This document shows positions 35,479 to 43,990 of a DNA stretch of 64,000 nt, piece by piece. The position numbers were made by a program, and so were the translations under genes. The notes beneath the pieces are model-generated. The model made no database searches. It worked only from the letters and a program-made list of their open reading frames with translations, and had not been told where the DNA came from. The stretch covers positions 8,194,492-8,258,491 of the forward strand of contig NC_057791.1 of the NCBI RefSeq assembly GCF_014905175.1, read 5' to 3'. Position 1 is the stretch's first letter, and each line of letters opens with the position of its first letter. This stretch comes from Aphidius gifuensis (taxonomy: Eukaryota; Arthropoda; Insecta; Hymenoptera; Braconidae).

Positions 35479-35946
35479 ATGACTGTAGATGTTTTCGGTC
35501 GTCAACTGCCAAAAAGTATAGTTAAAAGTAATACAATAAATAGTGTTGGTGTTCGAGGTCCGACGGGTGAGGGCTTTAAGCTAACAAAGGATAAACAATA
35601 TGATATAAACCATAAACGTTTGTGTAATGTCGGAGATCCGCTAAATGCAAACGATGCTGCATCAGTTAAAATTGTTCGCGAAATGATTCAAGAAGAAACG
35701 CGAGTGATATATCATCAGACTGCATCATTGAAAGATAGTTGTGAAAATAATAGCATTATGATTGGCGGACTCGAATCAGCTTTTCACGATCATAAAAATG
35801 AACATTCTATAAATGTTGATGCAGATTCAATTTATCAGAGCAAAAATTTTTTTCAACTCATAGAATCTAGAGTTAGCACACTGGAAACTATGTACAAACG
35901 AATTTCCGATGTAGTCGAAAAATTAGATAATAAGAAAATTTTATAG
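35479..35946 (+). CDS. Fibre-like coiled-coil protein of the Polinton
   Basis: 155 residues from ATG at 35479, the first gene after the left terminus. Residues 25-65 (VRGPTGEGFKLTKDKQYD, KRLCNVGDPLNANDAASV) read like the shaft/attachment repeats of phage and adenovirus-like tail fibres, which have the form LTxDGxYDMxxKRLxNVxDPxxxxDAV. The C-terminal 60 residues look helical with heptad spacing (FFQLIESRVSTLETMYKRISDVVEKL). It may form a trimeric virion surface or structural protein. This is inference from pattern; no receptor-binding domain is seen. The frame is intact. Confidence 0.5.
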   Translation: MTVDVFGRQLPKSIVKSNTINSVGVRGPTGEGFKLTKDKQYDINHKRLCNVGDPLNANDAASVKIVREMIQEETRVIYHQTASLKDSCENNSIMIGGLESAFHDHKNEHSINVDADSIYQSKNFFQLIESRVSTLETMYKRISDVVEKLDNKKIL

Positions 35947-36072
35947 AAGGGGAAGGTTGATTTTGAAAATTGTAGTGGGGGAGCTAGCATCAGGCAACAC
36001 TCAGAACCATATATATTTTGCCAGTTGTAAAAAACGAACTCGACAGTCAAGATCGCAGTTGAAAAAATTAAA

Positions 36073-36864
36073 ATGGCCATTTTTGTTGATTTTCAAGGAT
36101 TCAATGATTCAATTTTTATTATCAAAGAACTTGCAATTAGTAATGCAAACTCAAAGCTAGCAAGTGAAACTATCATTTTTGCTGCACCATGTGGAAAAGA
36201 AAATTTAACGAATGAGTATTGGAAGACTATTGAAAAAACTGTGACTAATGTGCATGGAATTTTATGGAGTGCTGGGGATGTTGACTATCGTGAAGTATCA
36301 AATATAATTAATGAAAAACTAGGTGGTGATTTGGAATATATCTATGTAAAAGGTGCTGAGAAAAAAAAATGGCTATCAGAAATCTTGAAATCACAGACTG
36401 CAACAATCATCAACCTTGATGATCTTGATTGTCCACCAGATGAAAAATTATATAATCTACCAACATTGAGGCATATGAATTGTCATACAGAATGCATTAA
36501 TTATATTTGTGCTGCTGAAAATGTAAATCGATACAAATATTGGTTTGCTAGAGCCTTTACATTTCGACCATCTCTTCGCAAGTCTATCATGTTCTATAGT
36601 ATTGTCGAAAATTTGGCGGATATGTCTGCTAAAGATATTGCGCTGATTCCAACAATGGCAATCATCAAATTTTCCGCTCATGAAATAGATAAAGTCTGGG
36701 ATAAGCTGTCTGAAAACCAGAAACAAAATCCTCACGTTTCAGGATTGCGCAGATGTACCAAGCATTCAATTGATTGTGGAGATGGTGATATAGCTGGATG
36801 TTTTTTTTATTCACTAATAAAGACTGTGAGAAATGTGCTGCAGAGCAATCTTCTACTAAAATGA
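36073..36864 (+). CDS. Conserved Polinton protein of unknown function
   Basis: 263 residues from ATG at 36073. I recognise it as a protein that recurs in insect Polintons, but its function is not known to me. It opens with a hydrophobic strand and acidic pair (MAIFVDFQGF), then IIKELAI, then LEYIYVKGAEKKKWLSEIL. Next come INLDDLDCPP and a His/Cys-rich segment (HMNCHTECINYICAAENV). An early D in a beta strand followed by spaced D and H residues could suggest an RNase H-like or DEDD exonuclease fold; I give that low weight. The frame is intact, and the gene follows the fibre-like gene on the same strand after about 125 bases. Confidence 0.5.
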   Translation: MAIFVDFQGFNDSIFIIKELAISNANSKLASETIIFAAPCGKENLTNEYWKTIEKTVTNVHGILWSAGDVDYREVSNIINEKLGGDLEYIYVKGAEKKKWLSEILKSQTATIINLDDLDCPPDEKLYNLPTLRHMNCHTECINYICAAENVNRYKYWFARAFTFRPSLRKSIMFYSIVENLADMSAKDIALIPTMAIIKFSAHEIDKVWDKLSENQKQNPHVSGLRRCTKHSIDCGDGDIAGCFFYSLIKTVRNVLQSNLLLK

Positions 36865-37532
36865 TCATGTAAAAATTAATAAATAAATGAAAATTTAAAA
36901 CGATGAAAAATTGTGTTGGAATGTATATTTATTCCTTTTTAATATTCAAATTATAAAATAAGGTTAGCATTAGAATTCCTTAAAACCAAGTTTAAACATG
37001 TTTAAACACATGTTCAGGCAAGTTTAAACATGCTCAGACATGTTTGAGGAGTTGGACAGCTGCAAATAGTAAATAAGTTTTATTATTATCATGTATAAAT
37101 ATTAACTTACAATCATCCAAAACTTTTTCAACGAAACACATGACTCATTACAAATAATGAATCAGCCAAATAATAATCTTGAATGATTATTCAGCCTCTA
37201 ACAGCAAAAATTTTTAGAAAAGTGACTCACAAAAAAAAAATATAAGCCTAACCTAACCTAAGAAGCATTTAAAGTGGGGATCGTTGAAAGTGGGGGATCG
37301 ATTTTCCTTTAAAAGCTGCTGCCCAGAGCTGTAGAGCCACAGATCTCATCGAACCTTCTGAGCTAGCATCTCCAAGACAGTAAAAATAAAATTGGTAAAT
37401 ATTTTATACATATATTATATTATTCATACGATTAAACATTTTATTCATGTAACCTCTCATTTATGTATTTATGTATTGTCGTATTATTATTCTTGCAATG
37501 ATTCTAATTTTGTTTCATTTCCAACAGGCAAC

Positions 37533-37865
37533 ATGGACAAATTATATGCAGAAATGAACACTATTGGAGTAACACCATATCCTGCTACTATCCCAATCAA
37601 AAAGATTGAATTTGATTACTTATATCGTGTGACAAATGTAAGACAAGTTCGAACACCATATGGAGATTCTATCATATTGGAATTGGAGCGCAAAATTTCA
37701 GTATTTCTACCAAAAAGACTTAGCAATTTCATCACACAGAATTCAACAATTTTACCAGAGTTACTTAAAGATGCTCTCTCTGGAGAACTTAGATTCGTCA
37801 GACATGGATCAAACCATTTTGGATTCGAGAAACAAAAACAAAACAACATTGAAATGCTTGATTAA
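37533..37865 (+). CDS. OB-fold-like small protein of the Polinton
   Basis: 110 residues from the ATG at 37533, four bases after a strong acceptor (TTTCCAACAG at 37527). A donor-like CAGTAAAA at about 37380 would remove a 5' UTR intron of about 150 bases, so I prefer this start over the upstream frame. The centre (VTNVRQVRTPYGDSIILEL, ISVFLPKRLSNF) has the alternating hydrophobic pattern and basic/aromatic residues of a single-strand DNA-binding OB fold. A replication accessory role beside the polymerase would fit. It ends with a hydrophilic tail (FEKQKQNN). The family assignment is tentative. Confidence 0.45.
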   Translation: MDKLYAEMNTIGVTPYPATIPIKKIEFDYLYRVTNVRQVRTPYGDSIILELERKISVFLPKRLSNFITQNSTILPELLKDALSGELRFVRHGSNHFGFEKQKQNNIEMLD

Positions 37866-37988
37866 GGAGTAAATGTATAAATAATGTTAATAAATATATA
37901 TATTAAATACAACAAATTGTGTCTCATTTTTTATTTATTTTTTCATTCAATTATAGTTTTACATCAATTTTTTTTTTTTTCCTTTATA

Positions 37989-39164
37989 TTAATTTCTCTG
38001 AATACTTGCACTGATAGGCTTATACTCTATAATACGATCATGTAGAATCAAACAATAAGCACTCGTTGCTGGAGGAAAGTTTTCCTTGGATTCAAATTCC
38101 AGTCGAACATCAACTGGTCCATATTTTATCATTTCATTTTGTCTGCTGCAATCGATGACAATTAATGGTGATTTTTCCAAAAATAATTTTTTTGATATTA
38201 CATAATTTATTTCTTTTTCATAAAATGTTTCACCAAAGTCCTTAAACATTTCATATAAAATTGAAAATTGATTTTTCCCAATATCAAGGTTCAAATTAGC
38301 ATATGGATATGACACTTAATTGAGAAAAAGCTTGACATCTCGAATATTGCAATGCTCAAAATAAGCAGAGTTCTCATTCTATTTATTCTTTTTATTGCAC
38401 TGAAAAGCTAGAATAATAAATCTAGGCTTTTCTAGCTGCGTACTTGTTTGTATTGACCATACATGCTTATTAGTTGGAGGTAAAATTGGCCATTCAAAAA
38501 GACACCATGCTCAAAAACTCATTGAAATTGGTGGATCTCGTTGAATAAATTTCATCATATCAATTTTTTTCTTATCAGATAATTTAACATATGGCACTAG
38601 CCATTCAATCTTGCTTATTTGAAATTTCAAATCTTTTTCTTCTGCCCCACCAATTCCAATACATGCATTCATATCACTTCTTGAGCGAATTAATATCAAT
38701 TCATGCTTAGCATTGACAATAATCTTTCTATAGTCTTCAGCAAAGCCAAGAAACATTTGTAATGGTATACAAACATCAAAGTATCCATCAGTGTTAGTCA
38801 ATGATATATCATCGCTAGTACCAAGCCAACCAGCATTCTCTAAATTTGATTCTGGATTTACTGACAGATAATTTTTTAAAGTGCTTGTCATGCCAGTATT
38901 TTTACTCCTATCAATCTCAACACCATTCATTTCATATCTTATTTCATCGAAAAGATGAAGTATACCATTATTAACAATTTTAGTAGTCAAAGCCGCTGCC
39001 ACACTACCATCATTTTTTTCGGTCACTAATCTTCCGGAAATGTGTAATGAACTTTTGCATGGCAAAATAAAAATATCCTGATTTTGTATGTTGATTCTAA
39101 TTTCATCACTGTTTCCAAATGTTGTTGAACCATAGGGCTGATGTGCATTTGTCATGTTAATCAT
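37989..39164 (-). pseudogene. Polinton major capsid protein, three in-frame stops
   Basis: One continuous frame of 391 codons from 39164 to 37989, broken by TGA (38511-38513), TAG (38379-38381) and TAA (38316-38318), all consistent with single-base changes. Motifs: DEIRINIQNQDIFILPC, LFDEIRYEMNGVEID, NAGWLGTSD, then after the stops YPYANLNLDI, PLIVIDCSRQNE, VDVRLEFES and SAYCLILHDRI. I know this protein from hymenopteran Polintons. The double jelly-roll major capsid identity is established for Polinton elements; assigning this frame to it is by gene content and size. Its beginning abuts the penton remnant. No virion could be built from this copy. Confidence 0.7.
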
Positions 39165-39286
39165 GTTAAAAAAGTCGCTAGGCCAAGCGAGTAATTTTTT
39201 TGTGGTGATAATTCAATCCTTGGAAAATATGAAGCTTCTAGAACTGATGAGTTGCCAGATAAAGTAAGTGTGAATGCGTCATGCAT
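39161..39286 (-). pseudogene. Minor capsid (penton) protein, 41-residue N-terminal remnant
   Basis: ATG at 39286, TGA at 39161-39163, overlapping the capsid ATG by 4 bases in another frame. The peptide (MHDAFTLTLSGNSSV, ASYFPRIELSPQKNYSLGL) matches the start of the Polinton minor capsid protein, whose usual length is several hundred residues. The rest is missing, and the next bases are the capsid gene. A deletion has therefore removed the body of the penton gene and possibly the true N-terminus of the capsid gene. Confidence 0.6.
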
Positions 39287-39335
39287 GCTCACTGTTACTA
39301 TAAAGACTGATTATAATTAATGAAAATTATGCCTT

Positions 39336-39695
39336 TTATAGGCAGTCTGCTAAGAACTGAAGACACAAATGACCACAATTCCATGTATTCCAATTTTGAA
39401 AGCGTTTATAGTTATATTTGATGCTGCCAACATTTAAATATTCAACGAGCTCTGTCGGGGGCTGGAGATTTCCAAAGCCGTCAAAATAAATCGCAAGATC
39501 TTTATTAACTTTTTTATATGCAGTCCAATGTGTACCAGGATTTTTATCATCATCGAGATTTATTATACCAGTTTCTCGATGCAAAGATTTTGTTGGTAGA
39601 TTATTTCTCATAAAAACCCCACGAAAATTTTTTATTTTCAATTGCTCTGCAAATTTCACCAGATCCCAATCAGTCAACGCTCGACGTGGCAGCAT
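39336..39695 (-). CDS. Adenovirus-type cysteine protease (PRO)
   Basis: 119 residues from ATG at 39695, two bases after the stop of the upstream minor protein gene. Catalytic layout of the adenain/Ulp1-like fold: PGTHWTAY (His near residue 56), YFDGFG (the Asp/Asn position), LQPPTELVEYL, then a Gln before NCGHLCLQFL with the nucleophile Cys near residue 107. In adenoviruses and Polintons this enzyme matures capsid precursors. Length is normal for Polinton PRO and the frame is intact. Adjacent capsid genes are its expected substrates. Confidence 0.85.
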   Translation of the reverse strand: MLPRRALTDWDLVKFAEQLKIKNFRGVFMRNNLPTKSLHRETGIINLDDDKNPGTHWTAYKKVNKDLAIYFDGFGNLQPPTELVEYLNVGSIKYNYKRFQNWNTWNCGHLCLQFLADCL

Positions 39696-39697
39696 CT

Positions 39698-40062
39698 CTA
39701 CAAGTTTTTTGGAGACAGAAAAAATCCTGCCCCATTTTTATATGGTCTCATATATAGACCTTTACCGAGTGCTATTGATTCAATAGCTTTGTTATGTCTT
39801 TTGCTTTCTTCCAATTGTTTTTTGGCGGAATTTGCATCATTTATTGTTTTTACAACGCCGGAAGCGCCGCCAACTATTCCACCGATGGCGCTGAGTGCTG
39901 TCAAAATTGGAATCAATAATGGTAGAGCGCCACCTATCTTACTTGGTATTGGTATAATTCGTGGTACTTGTATATTTGATTTTCCCCAGACTTCTTCATC
40001 TCAACTTTTGCTGCTTGTAATGCTGATTTAATATTCATCTGATTATCATTTACATAATGCAT
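39698..40062 (-). pseudogene. Membrane-associated minor virion protein, one frameshift
   Basis: ATG at 40062, overlapping the end of the PLA2-like gene. The first part (NIKSALQAAKVEMKKSG) is followed at a G-run (39984-39987) by a one-base frame change into VPRIIPIPSKIGGALP. Next is a glycine-rich hydrophobic segment (ALSAIGGIVGGASGVV), then a charged stretch (SAKKQLEESKRHNKAIE) and IALGKGLYMRPYK. The hydrophobic glycine-rich helix and basic tail resemble small virion proteins of adenovirus-like systems (pX/pVI type), a comparison by style only. It ends two bases before the protease ATG, so the genes were probably co-transcribed. Confidence 0.55.
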
Positions 40063-40605
40063 TGCATTTTGGCTGCCTGAATAATTTTTTTCAATGGCAA
40101 TTTTTTTCTTTTTCTTTTTTTTTTTTTTTTTTTTTTAATACTGGCTTTCGGAGTTTTTGAATTTTTCATGCCCATACCAAGTTTAGATTTTATTTTCATG
40201 GTGCCAGCAACGAGGGCAGCTGCTGCACGTTCCCCAATACTTGAATCTTTTGCAAAAACTCTTGATGATGCTTTTTTAGCAAGTATTTTGTCTGCCATAT
40301 TCCTTGCATGCATATCATTAGGACTTGCTGCGTACGCAATATCATGATCTTTACAAAATTTATCGAGAGGATTGATGCCTTGATCACCACGAGCCAGACG
40401 TTTTTCCAATTTTGTCCCAGGTCCAGCGAATGAATATCCAGGAATATGAAGTTCAACTGGCAATTTATTTATAATTTTATTTAATAATCCATCACCAGCT
40501 GTATGGTTTTTCTTTTTTTTCTTAGGTTTTTTATTTTTTTAATTTTTTATTTTTAAACTCAAAGTTGCCAGTTTTTTTGACGTTTTTTGATGTGCATTTA
40601 GCCAT
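40050..40605 (-). pseudogene. Phospholipase A2-like Polinton protein, frameshift in poly-Lys tract
   Basis: ATG at 40605 opens a lysine-rich start (MAKCTSKNVKKTGNFEFK) that stops in an A-run. The main frame (about 40555-40050) reads GDGLLNKIINKLPVELHIP, then GYSFAGPGTKL (calcium loop), GINPLDKFCKDHDIAY (catalytic HD pair) and ADKILAKKA, matching the parvovirus VP1/insect PLA2-like domain. The C-terminus is an 11-residue K/R run and a basic tail. In parvoviruses this domain helps virions cross membranes. In Polintons its role is unproven. One or two indels in the A-rich 5' part (40520-40545) break the link between ATG and domain; catalytic residues are intact. Confidence 0.75.
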
Positions 40606-40675
40606 GGCTTAAATGATACTGAACGATGGCAGATATAAATGGTTCTCTACAGTTTGATTTCGTTTAGTATGAGTC
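40606..40675. promoter_or_regulatory. Divergent promoter between PLA2-like and ATPase genes
   Basis: Only 70 bases separate the two start codons. On the plus strand TATAAAT at 40634 is followed about 30 bases later by TTTAGTAT, an initiator-like sequence upstream of the ATPase ATG. On the minus strand TTCAGTATC, an arthropod TCAGT initiator, lies near 40618. The TATA-like AGATATAAAT may serve both directions. Confidence 0.5.
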
Positions 40676-41386
40676 ATGATGGAGTTCAAGGCACAAGCAA
40701 AAAAATTGTCAATCATAAATTTCGATATAATTACATCAAAAAGTGGTGCTGGGGTGAATACTATAAAACGTCTTGGTGATTTAGCAATACATACAATAAG
40801 ATCAATTATTTGCGGACCATCAAATACAGGAAAAACTAATTGTCTCCTGAGTTTGTTGATCGATGAAAATGGTTTGCGCTTTGAAAACATATATATTCAC
40901 TCAAAGTCATTAAATCAACCTAAATATCAATATCTCGAAAAACTCTTGGAAACATTGGATGGGATTAATTACTATCCATTTTCTGACAATGAGCAAGTTG
41001 TACCAGTTGATGAGGCGAAGCCAAATTCCATATTTATTTTTGATGACGTTGCAATGGAAAAACAAAATAATATTCGAGCATATTTTTGTCAAGGAAGGCA
41101 TAAAAATGTTGACAGTTTTTATATAAACCAGTCATACGCTCGTATACCAAAACATTTGATTCGTGATAATGTAAATTTCCTCATTTTATTCAAACAAGAT
41201 GAGATGAACTTGCGGCATATATATAATGATCATGTAAACACAGACATGACATTCGAAAAATTTAAAACCATGTGCTTGAAATGCTGGAAAGATAATTATG
41301 GGTTTATTGTTATTGATAAAGATAGTGAAATAAATGCTGGACGATACAGAAAAAATTTTGATACATTTATTAGCATTGATGCATAA
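40676..41386 (+). CDS. Genome-packaging ATPase (FtsK/HerA, A32-like)
   Basis: 236 residues. Walker A GPSNTGKT at about residue 47; Walker B SIFIFDDV at about residue 117; then a sensor-like stretch (FYINQSYARIPKHLIRDN) and FKQDEMNLRHIY. This is the pattern of the DNA-packaging ATPases of Polintons, adenovirus-like elements and nucleocytoplasmic viruses, which pump DNA into capsids. Two ATGs start the frame (MM at 40676). Divergent from the PLA2-like gene. The frame is intact and of normal Polinton length. Confidence 0.88.
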   Translation: MMEFKAQAKKLSIINFDIITSKSGAGVNTIKRLGDLAIHTIRSIICGPSNTGKTNCLLSLLIDENGLRFENIYIHSKSLNQPKYQYLEKLLETLDGINYYPFSDNEQVVPVDEAKPNSIFIFDDVAMEKQNNIRAYFCQGRHKNVDSFYINQSYARIPKHLIRDNVNFLILFKQDEMNLRHIYNDHVNTDMTFEKFKTMCLKCWKDNYGFIVIDKDSEINAGRYRKNFDTFISIDA

Positions 41387-41456
41387 AACAAATAATGTAT
41401 CATACTCATGAGGGCAAAATAGTGAGCAGATCAGTTCACGACACCAAGAGTGCAAG

Positions 41457-42371
41457 ATGCCTCTGACTAGAGAAAACCTTGTGGAAGAATCTAATATTTT
41501 AAGTGAATTAGAAAAAGTTTGAAAAGTAATACAACAAAAACATAAATTATTAAAACATAATCAAGATACTTTAGAGCAGTCATCGATTAATTATTTTAAG
41601 CCACTGCTGACACCACTCAAACAGATTAGTGATAAAGTTTCAAATTCAAAAAACATTGAGGCATCAAAAGATTTCAATTTTGATGAGGAAAATGAAGATA
41701 ACAAAATTGATGAAAATAGCAAAATTTTCGATGATACTTTAATAAATGTGGAAGAAGAAAATAGTGCAAAAAAAGTCATAGAAAAAAATAATATTACAAG
41801 TATCAATGATGATGATAGCTTGGTGAATCATTATCTTAACACCATCGATACAATAGCATGGGATAAAGATTTTGGAGTGAGGAAATTCAGGTCCTACTAT
41901 AAAATTGGTTCTGCTGAAGTTTCTTTTAAAGACAATTGTGTATATATTGATAACAATTTCTATGAAATGACACCAGGAATAATGGAATTATTATTCATGA
42001 AAAGTCCGAATAAAAATCAAGTGACAGATATTGATAAAAAAAATTATGCTAATATTATCATAAATACAAATGGTCATCTAAAACGTTATGAACCACTTGG
42101 ATCTATCAGAAATCCAGCTTCATCAAAATTTATAAAGTATATTTCACCACATATTACTGAGCATCATGGTGCTGGTCTTTTGCCTACAACTATGAGTCTC
42201 CAAAGCACAAGAAATATTCCACAACTAGATTATGTATGGTGGAATGATCCGGAAGAGCTTGTCGAACGCCTGCGATTACTGATTGCCTCACGAGCAGCTG
42301 GAAACTCCAGCCACAATAATGAAATCATATCGATTATTGTGGAATTGCGAGAAGCTGGTTTCATATATTAA
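41457..42371 (+). pseudogene. DUF8207-type Polinton protein, one premature stop
   Basis: ATG at 41457 opens 21 codons (LTRENLVEESNILSELEKV), then TGA at 41520-41522, and the same frame continues to 42371. The first third is charged and likely coiled or disordered (a run of K, E and D residues). The conserved part is FGVRKFRSYYKIGSAEVSF, MTPGIMELLFMKSPN, YANIIINTNGHLKRYEP. This protein recurs in insect Polintons just upstream of the integrase and its function is unknown to me. TCAGTTCACG at 41431 is an initiator 24 bases before the ATG. Translation could in principle restart at 41748. Confidence 0.65.
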
Positions 42372-42421
42372 GAAAATTGCATATTAATAATTAGTTGTTG
42401 CATATCATCAGTTGATGTAAC

Positions 42422-43345
42422 ATGGCAAAGTATAAATGGGATATTGTTAAAGAGCTTCATGCGCCTGCGCGAAAAAATTTTTCAAGAAGACATGTTGACA
42501 TTCGTGACATTGATGAGACCTGGCAAGCTGATCTTGTGGAAATGATTCCATATGCTGCTGAAAATAATGGCTATAAATACATATTGACTGTAATTGACAA
42601 CTTTTCAAAATTTGCATGGGCTGTAGCTGTGAAAAATAAAAGTGCAATCGAAGTTACAAAAGCATTTGAAAGCATCTTAAAACTTGACCGCATTCCAAAA
42701 AATTTGCATGTAGATGATGGAAAAGAATTTAAAAATTCAAAATTCAATGAATTGTTGAAAAAATATAAAATACACATGTATTCTACATTCACACACTTGA
42801 AAGCATCCATTTGTGAGCGTTTTAATCGCACATTAAAACGTATAATGTGGATGAAATTTAGTTTTCAAGGCACATACAAGTGGGAAAAAATACTACCATC
42901 TCTTCTAGAGGAATATAACAAGAGAAAACATCGAACAATTGGCATGAAGCCTGCTGACGTGACTCCAAATCATGCTGGCAAGTTAAAACAACGTTATGAT
43001 AGTTTATATGCCGACTACCAACATATTGCAAAATTTAAAATAAATGATTTTGTTCGAATATCAAAATATAAGCATGTTTTTGAAAAAGGATATATACCAA
43101 ATTATACTAATGAAATATTTAAAATTGTAAAAATCAACAATACCAATCCAGTAACATACATGTTAAAAGATTATCAAAAAAACCCTATACAAGGATGTTT
43201 TTATGAGGAAGAATTACATTCAGTCAAACATCCAAATATTTATTTGATTGAAAAAGTAATAAAAAAACGTGGTAATAAATTATTTGTAAAATTCTTGGGT
43301 TTCGATAATACTCATAATCAATGGATAAATAAAGCAGACTTATAA
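42422..43345 (+). CDS. Retroviral-type integrase with C-terminal chromodomain
   Basis: 307 residues. DDE catalytic set: D in WQADLVEM (about residue 37), D in LHVDDGKEF (about 98), E in ICERFNRTLKR (about 135). A basic SH3-like segment follows (KFKINDFVRISKYKHVFEKGY). The last 45 residues form a chromodomain (YLIEKVIKKRGNKLFVKFLGF, HNQWINKADL). Polinton integrase joins the termini to the target and makes the 6-bp duplication seen here; the chromodomain may steer insertion to certain chromatin. ATCATCAGTTGATG just upstream is initiator-like. The frame is intact, 50 bases after the DUF8207-type gene on the same strand. Confidence 0.93.
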   Translation: MAKYKWDIVKELHAPARKNFSRRHVDIRDIDETWQADLVEMIPYAAENNGYKYILTVIDNFSKFAWAVAVKNKSAIEVTKAFESILKLDRIPKNLHVDDGKEFKNSKFNELLKKYKIHMYSTFTHLKASICERFNRTLKRIMWMKFSFQGTYKWEKILPSLLEEYNKRKHRTIGMKPADVTPNHAGKLKQRYDSLYADYQHIAKFKINDFVRISKYKHVFEKGYIPNYTNEIFKIVKINNTNPVTYMLKDYQKNPIQGCFYEEELHSVKHPNIYLIEKVIKKRGNKLFVKFLGFDNTHNQWINKADL

Positions 43346-43985
43346 AATAAAAAACAATGCATTTTAAAATTATTCACTCTATTTATTTACACATTTTTTG
43401 AAACATAATACATTTTACAGGCTGTGGTAATAATATTATTTTTGAATTGTAGTATAATACACTAGTATTATACATAGCAGACATTTACATTAATATTTAT
43501 TGAAATTATTATGATTTCTACATTTTTATATTTATTTATTTATTCATTTTATTTTATTTATTGTTTTATTGGATTATTTATTTATTTAATTATTTATTTA
43601 TACAGTTAAAACATATTACCATTAAAGCAGTGTTTACACTATTGCATACAAGTGTATTTACAAGTTACCAGATAAACCCTAGATAATACTAGCTTAAATT
43701 TTTATTCATTCGCGTATTTGTTTATTTAATTTTTACTTAATTGTTTATTTATTTCTCGACATGATATCCATCTATATAACTTTTTTGTATTTTTATGCAC
43801 AACAAACATTTATCATTTTATTTAAAAAAAAAAAAAAAAAATACAGTATAATACCCTAGTAACATACCCCTGTAATATAAGTATATATTTACATTATAGC
43901 GACTTTTACTCTTGCTTGAGTATGAGGTTTTATTTATGCTACTCAAGCACCCTCTTTTGCTAAATTTAAAAAACATAAATGTAAA
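43346..43985. other. Convergent intergenic region between integrase and polymerase
   Basis: Both flanking genes end here. Contains TTTATTTATT-type simple repeats (43530-43610), an A-run at 43825, and a hairpin (CTTGCTTGAGTA / TACTCAAGCA) at about 43911-43950 that could help transcript ends. AATAAA-type signals occur on both strands. No gene. Confidence 0.5.
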
Positions 43986-43990
43986 CATTT

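Noticed and set aside
37392..37532. Upstream extension of the OB-fold-like gene
   Set aside because: The 47 extra codons are hydrophobic AT-rich translation that ends at a strong 3' splice site just before the ATG at 37533, so it reads as an intron.
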